Shown piece by piece: positions 6,945 through 16,457 of a DNA stretch of 64,000 nt. Below the pieces are notes generated by a model. That model saw only the letters and a list, made by a program, of their open reading frames with translations. It made no database searches and had not been told where the DNA came from. The translations under genes and the position numbers were made by a program. The stretch covers positions 1 to 64,000 of the forward strand of contig JAGSGY010000011.1 in assembly GCA_023954855.1 (NCBI GenBank). The letters are read 5' to 3'. The DNA is from Pseudomonadota bacterium (GTDB taxonomy: Bacteria; Myxococcota_A; UBA796; GCA-2862545). Each line of letters starts with the position of its first letter. Position 1 is the stretch's first letter.

Positions 6945-9014
6945 CTAGGACTCGGGGTCTCCGTAGACCCACCGGTAGCGCATGACGTGGCCAAGCACGC
7001 CCTTGACGTAGCGACGCGTCTCGGTGTAGCCGATGGTCTCCGCCCATAGATCGAAGGGTGGTGGCTCCTCTTCGGGGAAGAGGCCACGCCAGCGACGCAC
7101 GGCCTCCTCGCCGCCGTTGTAGGAGGCGATGACCGCGGGGAGTGCGCTTCCTTCGAGCAGTGGGCCCAGGCTGCGTTGCTTCATGCCGAGCTCAGCGGTG
7201 CCGAGCGAAGCGTTGTATGGGGCCCGGTAGAGGTCGTCGGAATCGTACGTCCACGCATAGAGCTCCGCGTGGATACGGTCGGCCTCCTTGGGCATCAGCT
7301 GCATGAGGCCGCGTGCTCCCGCGATCGAGGTGACGCTGGGGTCGAGCGCGGACTCGGAGGTCATGATGCCGAAGGGCAGCAGGGCAGGGAGCTCGTATGA
7401 CTCTGCGACGGTCGCTACGACGCTACCCTCTGGCATCGGAGTGCAGGCCTGCTGGGCGACCGGGTCACCTTCTTTCCACGGAGATACACAATAGGGTGCT
7501 GCAAGCTTCTTGGCGCCTCGGTAGTCCCCGGCGGCGATCAAGGCATGCGCCGCTGCGAGCGAGCCCTCCCGGCCGGAACGCCGTGCTGCAGGAATCGCCG
7601 TCTTTAGCTCCTGGCGGGCCCAGTCGGTAAAGCCTGCCCCGAGCAGCGCCTCGGCCTGAACGATGTCTTGTCTGGCACTGAGGGCGGTCGGCCATGCGGG
7701 GCGGTCCACTCTCGCTTTGGCGGGGAAGCTCTTGCCGAGCCGCTGCGCCGCGAACCAGGCGTATCCCGACACAGGGTAGGACCGGATGACTCGCTCGAGC
7801 CCCTTGGAGCGCGCCTCGGTCTCGGTCTCGGTCTGCGCGAGCCAGTAGAGGGCACCTGGAACGAGAGAGGACCGCGGCCGGTCTGCGATCAGCTGGGACC
7901 ACGCGGCTCTCGCCTGCTCAAGCCGATCGAGGCGATGGAGGCAGCTCGCGTTGAACCACAGGGCATCGTCGAGGTGGTCCGACTGGGGGAAGGCCGCGAG
8001 GTGCTTGGAGAAGGCGGCTTCGCCATCCTCAAAACGCCGCTCGTCCCAAGCCATGTAGCCGATCTTGTACGAGGCGGTGTCGGCGCGCGGATCGCTGGGA
8101 TGCTGCGCGATTAGACGGCCGTAGATGGTGCTCGAGGTGGCGTAGTCGCCAGTCCGAGCCGTTCCCAGCGCATAGTCGTAGAGGTCTCGGGCTGCGCCGC
8201 TGGCCTGATCTGGACGTCCGAGAACCTCGCGGTACAGCGCGTTGGCCGCCGAGTAGTCGCGGCCCTTGAAGGTGGCCCGGGCGAGCGCGAGCTTCGATGC
8301 ACCACTCACGGGTGGTTCGTCTTCGGCGAGGGCCCGTCGGAGCTCGAGAGCGGCGCCATGTTGGTGGTCCTTGGCCAGGGCTGCAGCACGTTCCCTCGCA
8401 AGCGCCCGGCCGTCCGGCGTGGAGAGGTCAGGGACTGTGGATCCGAGGCCTGCGAGTCGCTCTGCGGCGCGTTCTGCCCACCCACCGCGGGTGGAGTCCG
8501 CCCAGACCCGCTTGTACGTGGCGATTGCCGCGGCCTTGTCCCCGCGATCTTCACCCCCGACCGCAAGCCAGTAGCGGGCCTCTTGGCCGTGCTCGGTGCC
8601 AAGGAGGTCGCGGAGGCTCTCGCGGACCTCAAGAGACTTGCCGGCGAGGACCCCGGCGCGGGCGCGCAAGAGTGTGGCGGACTGCGCGGTGGGGCTCGGG
8701 AGGTCGAGGTTTTCGAGCCGCGTGAGCGCTTCCTCGTGTCTCCCGAGTCGTACGAGTGCCTGACCAGAGGCCAGCTGGGCGTAGTCGGTAAGCGCATCGC
8801 CCTCAACGGCCTCGAGCCATGCGAGACCTTGTTCTGCCTTGTCGCGGCGAATGGCGCACCAGCCGGCGCCCAGCCGCTCAATGTCGGTACTGGGCTCGCC
8901 GATGGTCTTCAGTACCTCGGTGCAGTCGCCGACCTTCAGTGCGTCCGCCCAGGGCTCGGCGGCCTGAGCGGGCAGGCTCAGCGAGAAGAACAGGACGGCT
9001 GAGGGCCACTTCAA
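6945..9014 (-). CDS. Soluble lytic murein transglycosylase (Slt70-like) with TPR region
   Basis: The 689-aa product has a signal peptide (LKWPSAVLFFSLSLPAQA), a long helical TPR-like superstructure, and a C-terminal SLT domain. In the SLT domain the catalytic Glu lies in IMTSESALDP (near residue 555), followed by GARGLMQLMP, ASYNGGEEAVRRW and ETIGYTETRRYVKGVL. It cleaves peptidoglycan glycan strands in the periplasm. The TTG start at 9014 is supported by GGAGG 6 bases upstream. It overlaps the stop of the upstream gene (TTGA), so the two are translationally coupled. Confidence 0.9.
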   Translation of the reverse strand: MKWPSAVLFFSLSLPAQAAEPWADALKVGDCTEVLKTIGEPSTDIERLGAGWCAIRRDKAEQGLAWLEAVEGDALTDYAQLASGQALVRLGRHEEALTRLENLDLPSPTAQSATLLRARAGVLAGKSLEVRESLRDLLGTEHGQEARYWLAVGGEDRGDKAAAIATYKRVWADSTRGGWAERAAERLAGLGSTVPDLSTPDGRALARERAAALAKDHQHGAALELRRALAEDEPPVSGASKLALARATFKGRDYSAANALYREVLGRPDQASGAARDLYDYALGTARTGDYATSSTIYGRLIAQHPSDPRADTASYKIGYMAWDERRFEDGEAAFSKHLAAFPQSDHLDDALWFNASCLHRLDRLEQARAAWSQLIADRPRSSLVPGALYWLAQTETETEARSKGLERVIRSYPVSGYAWFAAQRLGKSFPAKARVDRPAWPTALSARQDIVQAEALLGAGFTDWARQELKTAIPAARRSGREGSLAAAHALIAAGDYRGAKKLAAPYCVSPWKEGDPVAQQACTPMPEGSVVATVAESYELPALLPFGIMTSESALDPSVTSIAGARGLMQLMPKEADRIHAELYAWTYDSDDLYRAPYNASLGTAELGMKQRSLGPLLEGSALPAVIASYNGGEEAVRRWRGLFPEEEPPPFDLWAETIGYTETRRYVKGVLGHVMRYRWVYGDPES

Positions 9015-12000
9015 AAAGAACCTCCGAGGCGGAAGTACACGGTGCGGGCATCATTGTAGGGGTAGCCGCCTGCGGTCAGTCCCGTGCCGTATCCGAGGCG
9101 GCCCGTCAGGCTTGTGTTGTACCAGTAGATGCCCGAGAGCCGAAGCTCACCGCCGACGCCGATAAGCGGCTCCTCAACCAGGTCATCCACGCTGTTCACC
9201 GTGGAGAAGGCGTTTCCAGCGTCGAAGAACACCACACCAGACAAGGCACGCAAAAACGCGGGAATGGTCCCGACTCCGCGGTCAATACGCCAGAGGGGAA
9301 GGCGATACTCGAGGCCTGCTAGCCAGTACATGTCACCGCTCTTTGCTCCAGTCGGGTAACCCCGCAGCATGCGAAACTGATCCGGTGTCACCGCAAATGA
9401 GCCGTCTCCGAAGCTGCCGCCGAGCGAGTACCGACCGAGGAATGTCGCATCTTCGAAGGCCGCAGACTGTCCGATCGCAATGCCCGCTCCCGCCCGTCCG
9501 GCGAGCACGTGGTTCGGGATCCACGGGTTCACGACGTACTGGCGCGCCTCGGCAGTGACGCGGACTTGAGTGAGCCCGGATGGCTCGACCACGCCAGGCA
9601 CCTCCAGCCGGGTGCCGAGCTGAGGGGCCACCAACCCGACGACCAAGCTGAGCACGCGTGCGTCCTCGGCTGAGATCGCGTAGGCCGTCGGCTGGGAGTA
9701 CGAGTAGCGCCAGCCGAGTGAGAGTTCGCCAATCCTGCCCTGGAGCGGGCTCTCTCCGGCGTTGTCGGGGATCCCTCCGTAGCCGTCGAACACGTCGAGG
9801 CTGTACCGGCCAAAGATCCAGGTGCGGAAGGTGTAGGGGTAGCTGACGGTGATGTTTCCGACCGTGTGTCGATCCCAGTAGACGAGGCGGCGGTCGGGGT
9901 CGGTCGCATCGGTGAGGGGTAGCGGTCGGACCGAGTGCGAGATGGCGGCCGAATAGACCGGAATCCATCGGTTCACGGTCAGGCCGAAGTAGCCTCCGCC
10001 GTACATCGCGTCGGTGCGGAAATGCGCGCCCGCACTCCAAGCCAGGAACCGCAGGGGGTCACTCGCGCCGGTTGCTGCAGAGAGTCGTAGGTTCGGGAGG
10101 CGAAGGCCGCCGAGAGCGTGGTTGGAGGGCACTGCAGTTGTGTTGATGAACGGCAGCCAATACCGCGGAGCCAGCCCGGGAAGCGGGTTGTAGCGCTTTG
10201 GCGTGAGCGTAAACGGGAAGTCTTGCTCGTCCCCAAAGACATCGAGGCCTTCGGGTTGGTCGAAGGAGTCCACGCTCTCTGAGTCTTGGGGGAAGCCGGC
10301 GAGAGCACTCTTCAGCAGGGAGGGGCGTCGGCTCGGAGCGAGGGGCTCGCCCGACCAGTCGAGAGTGGCGACCGAGGCTTCTTCGACGGGGGTGACTAGG
10401 TCCGCGAGCGCACTGTCAGCCGTGAGGTCCCGGGGAAGCAGTCCTCGGTCGAGGAACTGATCTGGGTCGATGTCGAGAATGCGGACATCCCAGCCGTCGG
10501 CGCTGTATTGCTGGTAGGCGAGGAGCTTGCCATCGGGCGAGATGGAGGGATGGATCGCGCCGGTGCGCACGTTGGTGACCTGGTACAGCCGCTCCGTGGC
10601 GATCTCGATGGCGTAGATGTTCGGAATGCCAGACCGGTCGGAGCTGAAGAATAGCCAGCGTCCGTCGGCGGACCAACGCGGGGTTCGGTCGGGGTGTGCG
10701 TCGGCCGTCAGCCGTCTGAGCGGCTCACCCTCGGGCGTGTAGAGCCACAAGTCTCGCCGGCCGTTCTGCCACGAAGAGACCGCGACGCTGTTGCCGTCCG
10801 GGGCGAAGCGCGGGCTGGAGTACTGCGTGTGGTCGGTGTTCTCGGTGAGAGCAATGCGTCTCTTGTCGACGGTGAGCTGCTCGATTTGGTTGTTCTGGGC
10901 CTTGTTCGTCACCACCCAGAGCTTGCTGCCGTCCGGCGAGAACTCAGGGTCGCGTGCGCGCGCACCGCTCGTGAGCGATGTCGTCCGCTTGCTTCCCAGG
11001 TCGTGTAGGTACACGTCCGAGAAGGTGTTGAAGCGGTTCACGATATGCATGCCCGAGTAGGCAAAGGCCTTCGAGTCGCTGCGCCAGGTGAAGGAGCTCG
11101 CACCACGGTTTTCGAGCAGCACTTCCGGGGCGAATCCCGAGCCGTCGGAGATCCAGATGGCCGAGCCCGTCTGGCGGTCGCTGCAGGACCACACCAAATG
11201 ATCGCCATTTGGTGAGAAGGCCGGTGCCCCGCACGAGGCCACGCCACCGGAGATGAGCCGTCCTTCGAGGACTCCTTCCGCAATCACCGGTTCGAGCTGT
11301 GCGGTGTAGCGCTCGGTCATGGCGTCTTCCCAGCCGCGGTAGTGGGAGACCAAGCTGTCCCCGAAGACGCGCTTGCTCGGGAGCAGGTAGGGGATGGAGG
11401 AGCCGTAGCGTGCCACCCACTCCGTCCAGGCTCGGTCGCCGGATTGGTCGGCGACGTGCTGCATAAAGTCCTGGCCGAATAGGTAGCGGAGGTTTCCAGA
11501 CGGTGGGTCGGCTTGGAAGCCGCTCAGGTTTCCCAGTGGCGGGAAGTCGTCGTCGACCACGGCGGTGCGCTTGATCATGTCCGCGATCGGGGCGCGTCCG
11601 CGTCCGCCCGTCGTGTGGCGTGTCTCTTGGAGGGTGGCGAGACCCTCGACCATCCAGCGTGGTGAGAGGCGATTGGTGGTCGCCACCCGTCCGACGGTGG
11701 AGCGCGCGAGCCGCACCAAGCCGTGATTCGAGTCGATGTGGAGGACGTGCGTCAGCTCGTGGGTCGTGATCGTCTCGGCCCAGTCCTCGTAGTAGTCGAG
11801 GGTCGAGGCCTCGGTGGGGGCGGTGACGTAGATGACGATGGCGTTGTACGGGACGGTTACCGCGTAGCCGTTCGCGGAGTCGGTCCGGTCGACCAGGACG
11901 AGCTCCGTCCGACGACGCGGGTGCCACTCGAGCTCGTCGGTCATGGTGTCGTAGATGTCGTCGACGATCTGCGAGAACTCTTCCGCGATGGGCTCGATGC

Positions 12001-12124
12001 CCTGGTGGAAGTGGATTCGGAAGTGGTCGGTCTCGATGCTTCGCCACGTCAAGTCCGGGTCGTAGGACGCGCCGTGGGCGAGGCCAGCGAGGAACAAGAG
12101 AGCAGTCGAGATCAGGGCGCGCAT
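9011..12124 (-). CDS. Fusion of gluzincin-like metallopeptidase, TolB-like propeller and BamA-like barrel
   Basis: The product is 1037 aa with a signal peptide. An N-terminal domain has HELTH at residues 122-126 and WMVEGLATL with Glu160, an HExxH plus distal Glu arrangement of clan MA peptidases. Residues ~310-620 contain repeated TolB/WD40-like blades (FSPNGDHLVWSC, FSPDGSKLWVV, FAPDGNSVAVSS, WSADGRWLFFSS, ISPDGKLLAY). The last ~350 residues are a surface-antigen/BamA-like barrel ending in a C-terminal Phe (VYFRLGGSF), the outer-membrane signal. It is probably anchored in the outer membrane with the peptidase in the periplasm. The ATG at 12124 is chosen because it begins the signal peptide. 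It is coupled to the lytic transglycosylase downstream. Confidence 0.85.
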   Translation of the reverse strand: MRALISTALLFLAGLAHGASYDPDLTWRSIETDHFRIHFHQGIEPIAEEFSQIVDDIYDTMTDELEWHPRRRTELVLVDRTDSANGYAVTVPYNAIVIYVTAPTEASTLDYYEDWAETITTHELTHVLHIDSNHGLVRLARSTVGRVATTNRLSPRWMVEGLATLQETRHTTGGRGRAPIADMIKRTAVVDDDFPPLGNLSGFQADPPSGNLRYLFGQDFMQHVADQSGDRAWTEWVARYGSSIPYLLPSKRVFGDSLVSHYRGWEDAMTERYTAQLEPVIAEGVLEGRLISGGVASCGAPAFSPNGDHLVWSCSDRQTGSAIWISDGSGFAPEVLLENRGASSFTWRSDSKAFAYSGMHIVNRFNTFSDVYLHDLGSKRTTSLTSGARARDPEFSPDGSKLWVVTNKAQNNQIEQLTVDKRRIALTENTDHTQYSSPRFAPDGNSVAVSSWQNGRRDLWLYTPEGEPLRRLTADAHPDRTPRWSADGRWLFFSSDRSGIPNIYAIEIATERLYQVTNVRTGAIHPSISPDGKLLAYQQYSADGWDVRILDIDPDQFLDRGLLPRDLTADSALADLVTPVEEASVATLDWSGEPLAPSRRPSLLKSALAGFPQDSESVDSFDQPEGLDVFGDEQDFPFTLTPKRYNPLPGLAPRYWLPFINTTAVPSNHALGGLRLPNLRLSAATGASDPLRFLAWSAGAHFRTDAMYGGGYFGLTVNRWIPVYSAAISHSVRPLPLTDATDPDRRLVYWDRHTVGNITVSYPYTFRTWIFGRYSLDVFDGYGGIPDNAGESPLQGRIGELSLGWRYSYSQPTAYAISAEDARVLSLVVGLVAPQLGTRLEVPGVVEPSGLTQVRVTAEARQYVVNPWIPNHVLAGRAGAGIAIGQSAAFEDATFLGRYSLGGSFGDGSFAVTPDQFRMLRGYPTGAKSGDMYWLAGLEYRLPLWRIDRGVGTIPAFLRALSGVVFFDAGNAFSTVNSVDDLVEEPLIGVGGELRLSGIYWYNTSLTGRLGYGTGLTAGGYPYNDARTVYFRLGGSF

Positions 12125-12246
12125 CGCTTGACGGTAGCGCGAAATCCAAGTCCTGGCCGCATTGAGGGGCAGATCGTCGGCTCCGGCGTAAACCAGGACT
12201 GGAGCGGCATGCGTCGGCCGTGCTATGGCGCACCCGGGGAGGATGT

Positions 12247-12966
12247 ATGTCCGAAGCACCAATTCTCATCGTGGATGACGAAGATGACCTCCGCGAGTTG
12301 CTGGTCATCAACTTCGAGCGGGACGGTCTGACCACGCTCCAGGCGTCGACGGGGCAGCAGGCTCTCGACATCTGCGCGGCCCAGACGCCGGCGCTGGTGG
12401 TGCTCGACCTGATGCTCCCAGACATCAGCGGCAATGAAGTGTGCCGTCGACTGCGCGCAGAGGCTGCCACGGCTGACGTACCGGTGATCATGCTGACGGC
12501 GAAGGGCGAAGAGATCGACCGGGTCGTGGGCTTTGAAGTGGGCGCGGACGACTATGTCGTGAAGTCCAGTTTTTCGGTGCGGGAGCTTGTTCTTCGCGTT
12601 CGTGCGGTGTTGCGCCGTCGCGGAAACGCGGCCCCAGCCCCTGCAGCCGAGCCTGCAGTCGGACAGCGCCTCATTCATGGAGACCTCTCGGTCGACGCAG
12701 ATGCGCACCGTGTCTGGGTGCAGGGCGACGAGATCCTGCTTACCGCCACCGAGTTTCGCTTGCTCTGGGTCCTCGCGAGCCGTCCCGGGCGCGTGCTGAC
12801 GCGCGGCGTGCTCCTCCAGGATGTGTGGGACATGCCGCCCGACCTCAACACTCGGACGGTCGACACCCACGTGAAGCGCCTGCGTGAGAAGCTTGGACCG
12901 GCCGCTCGCCACGTCGAGACGGTTCGCGGCGTCGGTTACCGTTTCAACCCGTCGCCCAGGGCGTGA
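12247..12966 (+). CDS. OmpR/PhoB-family response regulator
   Basis: The 239-aa product has a receiver domain (acidic pair in LIVDDEDD, phospho-acceptor Asp54 in VVLDLMLPD, Lys106) and a winged-helix DNA-binding domain (LLTATEFRLLWVLASRPG, TVDTHVKRLREKLG). It is closest in style to PhoB. The position after Lys106, normally Pro, is replaced by two Ser (VVKSSFSVREL), a one-residue insertion in the loop that transmits phosphorylation. The ATG at 12247 has GGGGAGGA just upstream. The following kinase gene overlaps its stop (GTGA). No pst or phoU genes lie nearby, so the stimulus is unknown. Confidence 0.93.
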   Translation: MSEAPILIVDDEDDLRELLVINFERDGLTTLQASTGQQALDICAAQTPALVVLDLMLPDISGNEVCRRLRAEAATADVPVIMLTAKGEEIDRVVGFEVGADDYVVKSSFSVRELVLRVRAVLRRRGNAAPAPAAEPAVGQRLIHGDLSVDADAHRVWVQGDEILLTATEFRLLWVLASRPGRVLTRGVLLQDVWDMPPDLNTRTVDTHVKRLREKLGPAARHVETVRGVGYRFNPSPRA

Positions 12967-14312
12967 CCCTCGCCGAGCGGGTAGCCTCGCACACCACCCG
13001 AGTGGTGTTGCTATCCGCTGTACTTGTCGCCCTCGGCCTGATCGGCGCCGATACGCTGGGTGGGGGTTGGCAGCTTCGCCTCGTCGGGCTTGCGATTGCC
13101 GCAGGCGTCGCGCTCGGCCTTGCGCACCTCTCCGCAAGAGACGCAGCGCTGCCCGGACTCAAACGCCTGCACGCAGTGGCGAAACAGACCGAGTCGATTG
13201 CGCAGCGCGATGCCCTCGACGAGCGGCTGGTCGAGATTGGTGAGCCCGAAGTGTCTCGGGTCTCCCGTGCAGTGAACGAGCTTCTCGAGCGGGTTCGGAC
13301 TGAGCGCGAGACGCTCGCCGCCGAGTCTTCACGCTCGCGTTCGATGGCGGATGCGTCCCCCAACGGTGTGCTCGTCGTCGGTACATCCGGCGAGATCAAC
13401 TACCTGAACGCAGCCTTTGTGAGCACCTTCGGACTCGAGGGCGAGGCCATGGGCCGCCGCCCCCTCGAAGTCGTCGATGTCGTGGCGGTGCAGCGACTCA
13501 TCGATGCTGTCGTGGAGAGCGGGGAGAGCGCCGAGGTTCCGGCGCAGGCAGGGGACCGGGAGCTTGCATTGCTTGGTGTGCCCCTAAGCGGCGGCGCGAT
13601 GGTGATCTGTCAAGACGTGACGCGTTTCCGGCGCGCCGAACAGGCCCGCACCGACTTCGTGACCAACGTCTCCCACGAGCTGCGCACGCCGATTGCCACC
13701 ATCATGGGCTACGCCGAGACCTTGCAGGGCGATGACCTTCCACCCGGCTCGGACCGCCTCGTCGCCGCCATCGTTCGCAATGGCCGTCGCCTCTCCGACC
13801 TCTTCGAGGACCTGCTCGAGCTATCGCGCATCGAGGCGCGGCGTCGCGAGCTGCCGGTGGCGCGCAGAAAGCTGCAGTCGCTGGTGCAGGAGGCGGTGGC
13901 GATGGCTGCCGAGCAAGCGGCGAACAAGGGCCAGGCCTTCTCGCTGACCTGCCCACCCGACGTTGTGGCGCGGGTGAACCCCGAGGCGTTGGTCGCGGTG
14001 ATCAGCAATCTCGCGCTCAATGCTTGCAACTACACCCCCGAAGGTGGCCACATCGAGGTTGTGGTGAGTCAGGAAGAGGATGCCGCAGTCGTTCGCGTGA
14101 GCGATGACGGCATCGGCATCGAACGAGCGCAGCAAGCCCGAATCTTCGAGCGATTCTACCGGGTCGATAGTGGCCGAAGCCGCAACGTGGGCGGCACGGG
14201 CCTAGGCCTTGCCATCGTGAAGCACCTCTGCAAGGCGTCGGGTGCCGAGGTCTCACTCGAGAGTGTGCCCGGCGAAGGAAGCACGTTTACGGTGCGCTTC
14301 CCTACCGCCTAG
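12963..14312 (+). CDS. PhoR-like membrane sensor histidine kinase
   Basis: The 449-aa product has two N-terminal membrane helices (roughly 14-33 and 38-55) and almost no periplasmic loop. A linker and PAS domain (SMADASPNGVLVVGTSGEINYLN...) follow, then HisKA with phospho-His in FVTNVSHELRTPIATIMGY, and a HATPase domain with N box (NLALNACNYTPEGG), G1 (VSDDGIGIE) and G2 (GGTGLGLAIVKHL). It presumably phosphorylates the response regulator encoded immediately upstream, with which it overlaps. The gene ends tail-to-tail with the helicase gene in a shared CTAG. Confidence 0.93.
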   Translation: MTLAERVASHTTRVVLLSAVLVALGLIGADTLGGGWQLRLVGLAIAAGVALGLAHLSARDAALPGLKRLHAVAKQTESIAQRDALDERLVEIGEPEVSRVSRAVNELLERVRTERETLAAESSRSRSMADASPNGVLVVGTSGEINYLNAAFVSTFGLEGEAMGRRPLEVVDVVAVQRLIDAVVESGESAEVPAQAGDRELALLGVPLSGGAMVICQDVTRFRRAEQARTDFVTNVSHELRTPIATIMGYAETLQGDDLPPGSDRLVAAIVRNGRRLSDLFEDLLELSRIEARRRELPVARRKLQSLVQEAVAMAAEQAANKGQAFSLTCPPDVVARVNPEALVAVISNLALNACNYTPEGGHIEVVVSQEEDAAVVRVSDDGIGIERAQQARIFERFYRVDSGRSRNVGGTGLGLAIVKHLCKASGAEVSLESVPGEGSTFTVRFPTA

Positions 14313-16375
14313 CCGACGACCATCACTTCGTCGCGGGCGACCGTCTTCGAGAGCTTGTGCAGGCGCTCGTCCATGTCGGGAAAGTCGGAGTACACGTCGC
14401 GGAGCTGACCGACGAGGTCCTTGGCGCGCCGGAAGGTGCTGATCAGGTCGCCGGCGACGTCGGTGTCACTGGCCACGAGCAGCTGGACTTCCGAGAAGCT
14501 TCGGCCATTGGCCCAGGCGCGGCCGAGAGCGATGAGGTCGGGGCCCCAGCTACTTGCGATTCCGGTGATCTCATCCGCCGAGGTCACGATCTCGGAGGTG
14601 AGCACCTTGAGCACTCGGGCGTGAATGCTCCGGTCCTCACGGGTGACGCGGAAGTTCGGGGTCGCCGCGCGCGGCAGCTCCGACACGAGCGCACAGCACA
14701 CACCGAACAGGGTGGGGGACTCGAGCTCGTCCCAGATTCCCGCAAGCACGAGCTCAGTGATCAAGATCTCGCTCATCTGCAGGTTGCGAACGACCTTGGC
14801 GCCCGCGTTGAAGCCGAGGTTCTCGTCGAGGTAGCCCACGCGCTGCAAGAACTTCACGCGGTGCTGGAACTCACGCCAGACCTGCCCGTCTTCGAGTTCG
14901 GCCTGCTTGCGCAGCCGCCGCGCCTGCTTCTTCTGCTTGGCGTTTCGCGAGCCATCGAGCCCCTCGGCCCGGGTGAGCTTCTGTGCGGAGCTCCGACGCA
15001 GGTGCCAAGAGAGGAAGCTGCGCTCGACGACCTCGCGGATGCGCTCCATCGAGAGGCGCTCCAGCAGGCTGACGACCGAGTTCCACGACAGGTTGAAGCT
15101 CGAGTGGACGGCCTCGTAGTCGCCTTTGCGGTACTGCTCCAGGTTGCCCTTGATCTCGTCGTAGTCGCCCACGTCGACGCGCACGAGCACGTGTCCCTGG
15201 TCATCCAGTCCCCGGCGTCCAGCGCGACCGGCCTTCTGCATGAATCCACGCGTAGGGAGGGGACGCATTGCGGTGCCGTCGAACTTGACGATGCCGTCGA
15301 AAATCACCGAACGGGCGGGCATGTTGATGCCGAGCGCGAAGGTCGAAGTGCAGTACAGCACGCGGACGAGGTGGTTCTCGTAGAGCTCCTCGACCAGGGA
15401 CTTGAGCTGCACATGGAGACCGGCATGGTGGAAGGCGATGCCTTTCTCGAGCATGTCGATGAAGTCTTGATCGAGGGTCTCGCCGAGCTCGGCGCGGGCA
15501 GTGTGGAGGCGCTCGCGGAGGCGTTGCTGGGCCTCGCGGTCCAACATCGAGCTGTGCATCCAGTTCGATAGGCCCCGCGCAAAGCGTTCCGTGTCTCTGC
15601 GTGAGAAGACGAAGTACAGCGCCGGCAGCAGGTCGTTCTTCTGTGCCATGCGCACGAGGTCGACATCGCGCGTGCGGCGAGGGGGGCGGCGGGAGCGGCT
15701 GCGTCCTCTGCCTCGGCCGCTGCTGGCTTCGCTCAAGATCTGACGACCCTTGCGCTTGAAGAACGAGGCGTACTGATCGGGCGTCAGGATGCCGCAGTCC
15801 TTCGAGGCGTAGTGAATCTCGAGGGGCACGATGCGCTCGAAGGCCCGCACAACCTCAACGGGGCTTCCGCGAACCTCGGTCAGCCAGTCGGCGAAAGTCT
15901 CCAGGTTCGATAGCGTGGCCGACAGCCCGACAATCTGGACCGACGGTGGCAGGTAGATGAGAACTTCTTCCCAGACCGTGCCGCGCTCGCGGTCGTCGAG
16001 AAAGTGAATCTCGTCGAGGATGACCGCCTTCAGGTCCGAGAGGTCTTCGCCGGACAGCAGCATGTTGCGCAGGATCTCGGTCGTCATCACTCGACACGGA
16101 GCATCGCGACGAATGACGAGGTCGCCGGTGACGAGGCCCACTGCGCTCTCGCCGTAAAGGCGGGTGTAGTCGCGGTACTTCTGGTTCGAGAGGGCCTTGA
16201 CGGGTGCGGTGTAGACGACCCGCCGGTTCTCTTCGAGCGACTTCTCGACAATCCAGTCGGCGACCAGCGTCTTGCCGTTTCCGGTGGGGGCGGAGACCAG
16301 CACGCTTCGGCCCTCTTCGAGGTGCTTGATAGCGGTGGCTTGGAATGGGTCGAGAGTGAGGCCGCGGTACTGCAT
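14309..16375 (-). CDS. Ski2/Mtr4-like DEAD/DEAH-box RNA helicase
   Basis: The product carries helicase motifs I (SAPTGNGKT), Ia (YTAPVKALSNQKY), II (DEIH), III (LSATLSN), V (TSTFALGINMPARSVIF) and VI (QKAGRAGRRG). A C-terminal region resembles the helical DSHCT part of Ski2/Mtr4/HelY enzymes. These unwind structured RNA with ATP and in some lineages feed exonucleases; the bacterial partner is not evident here. An Arg-rich low-complexity insert (SSGRGRGRSRSRRPPRR) sits between the two RecA-like domains. The ATG at 16375 (688 aa, MQYRGLTLDPFQ) is chosen; in-frame starts at 16414 and 16441 would add 13 or 22 residues. Confidence 0.9.
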   Translation of the reverse strand: MQYRGLTLDPFQATAIKHLEEGRSVLVSAPTGNGKTLVADWIVEKSLEENRRVVYTAPVKALSNQKYRDYTRLYGESAVGLVTGDLVIRRDAPCRVMTTEILRNMLLSGEDLSDLKAVILDEIHFLDDRERGTVWEEVLIYLPPSVQIVGLSATLSNLETFADWLTEVRGSPVEVVRAFERIVPLEIHYASKDCGILTPDQYASFFKRKGRQILSEASSGRGRGRSRSRRPPRRTRDVDLVRMAQKNDLLPALYFVFSRRDTERFARGLSNWMHSSMLDREAQQRLRERLHTARAELGETLDQDFIDMLEKGIAFHHAGLHVQLKSLVEELYENHLVRVLYCTSTFALGINMPARSVIFDGIVKFDGTAMRPLPTRGFMQKAGRAGRRGLDDQGHVLVRVDVGDYDEIKGNLEQYRKGDYEAVHSSFNLSWNSVVSLLERLSMERIREVVERSFLSWHLRRSSAQKLTRAEGLDGSRNAKQKKQARRLRKQAELEDGQVWREFQHRVKFLQRVGYLDENLGFNAGAKVVRNLQMSEILITELVLAGIWDELESPTLFGVCCALVSELPRAATPNFRVTREDRSIHARVLKVLTSEIVTSADEITGIASSWGPDLIALGRAWANGRSFSEVQLLVASDTDVAGDLISTFRRAKDLVGQLRDVYSDFPDMDERLHKLSKTVARDEVMVVG

Positions 16376-16457
16376 GCCGCCTTGTACCCTCGGAAAGCGG
16401 CTTCGGCGATGCATCGGGGGCGGAATGCATGCCGATGACATCGCATTTTCCGGCCTG

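Noticed and set aside
12247-14312. Calling the two-component pair phoB/phoR
   Set aside because: The domains resemble PhoB/PhoR, but no pst or phoU genes are linked and the receiver is atypical, so the names are not assigned.
14357-15571. 404-codon plus-strand frame inside the helicase gene
   Set aside because: It is antisense to a gene with full helicase motifs; His/Leu/Val-rich composition is what reverse-strand frames of GC-rich genes produce.
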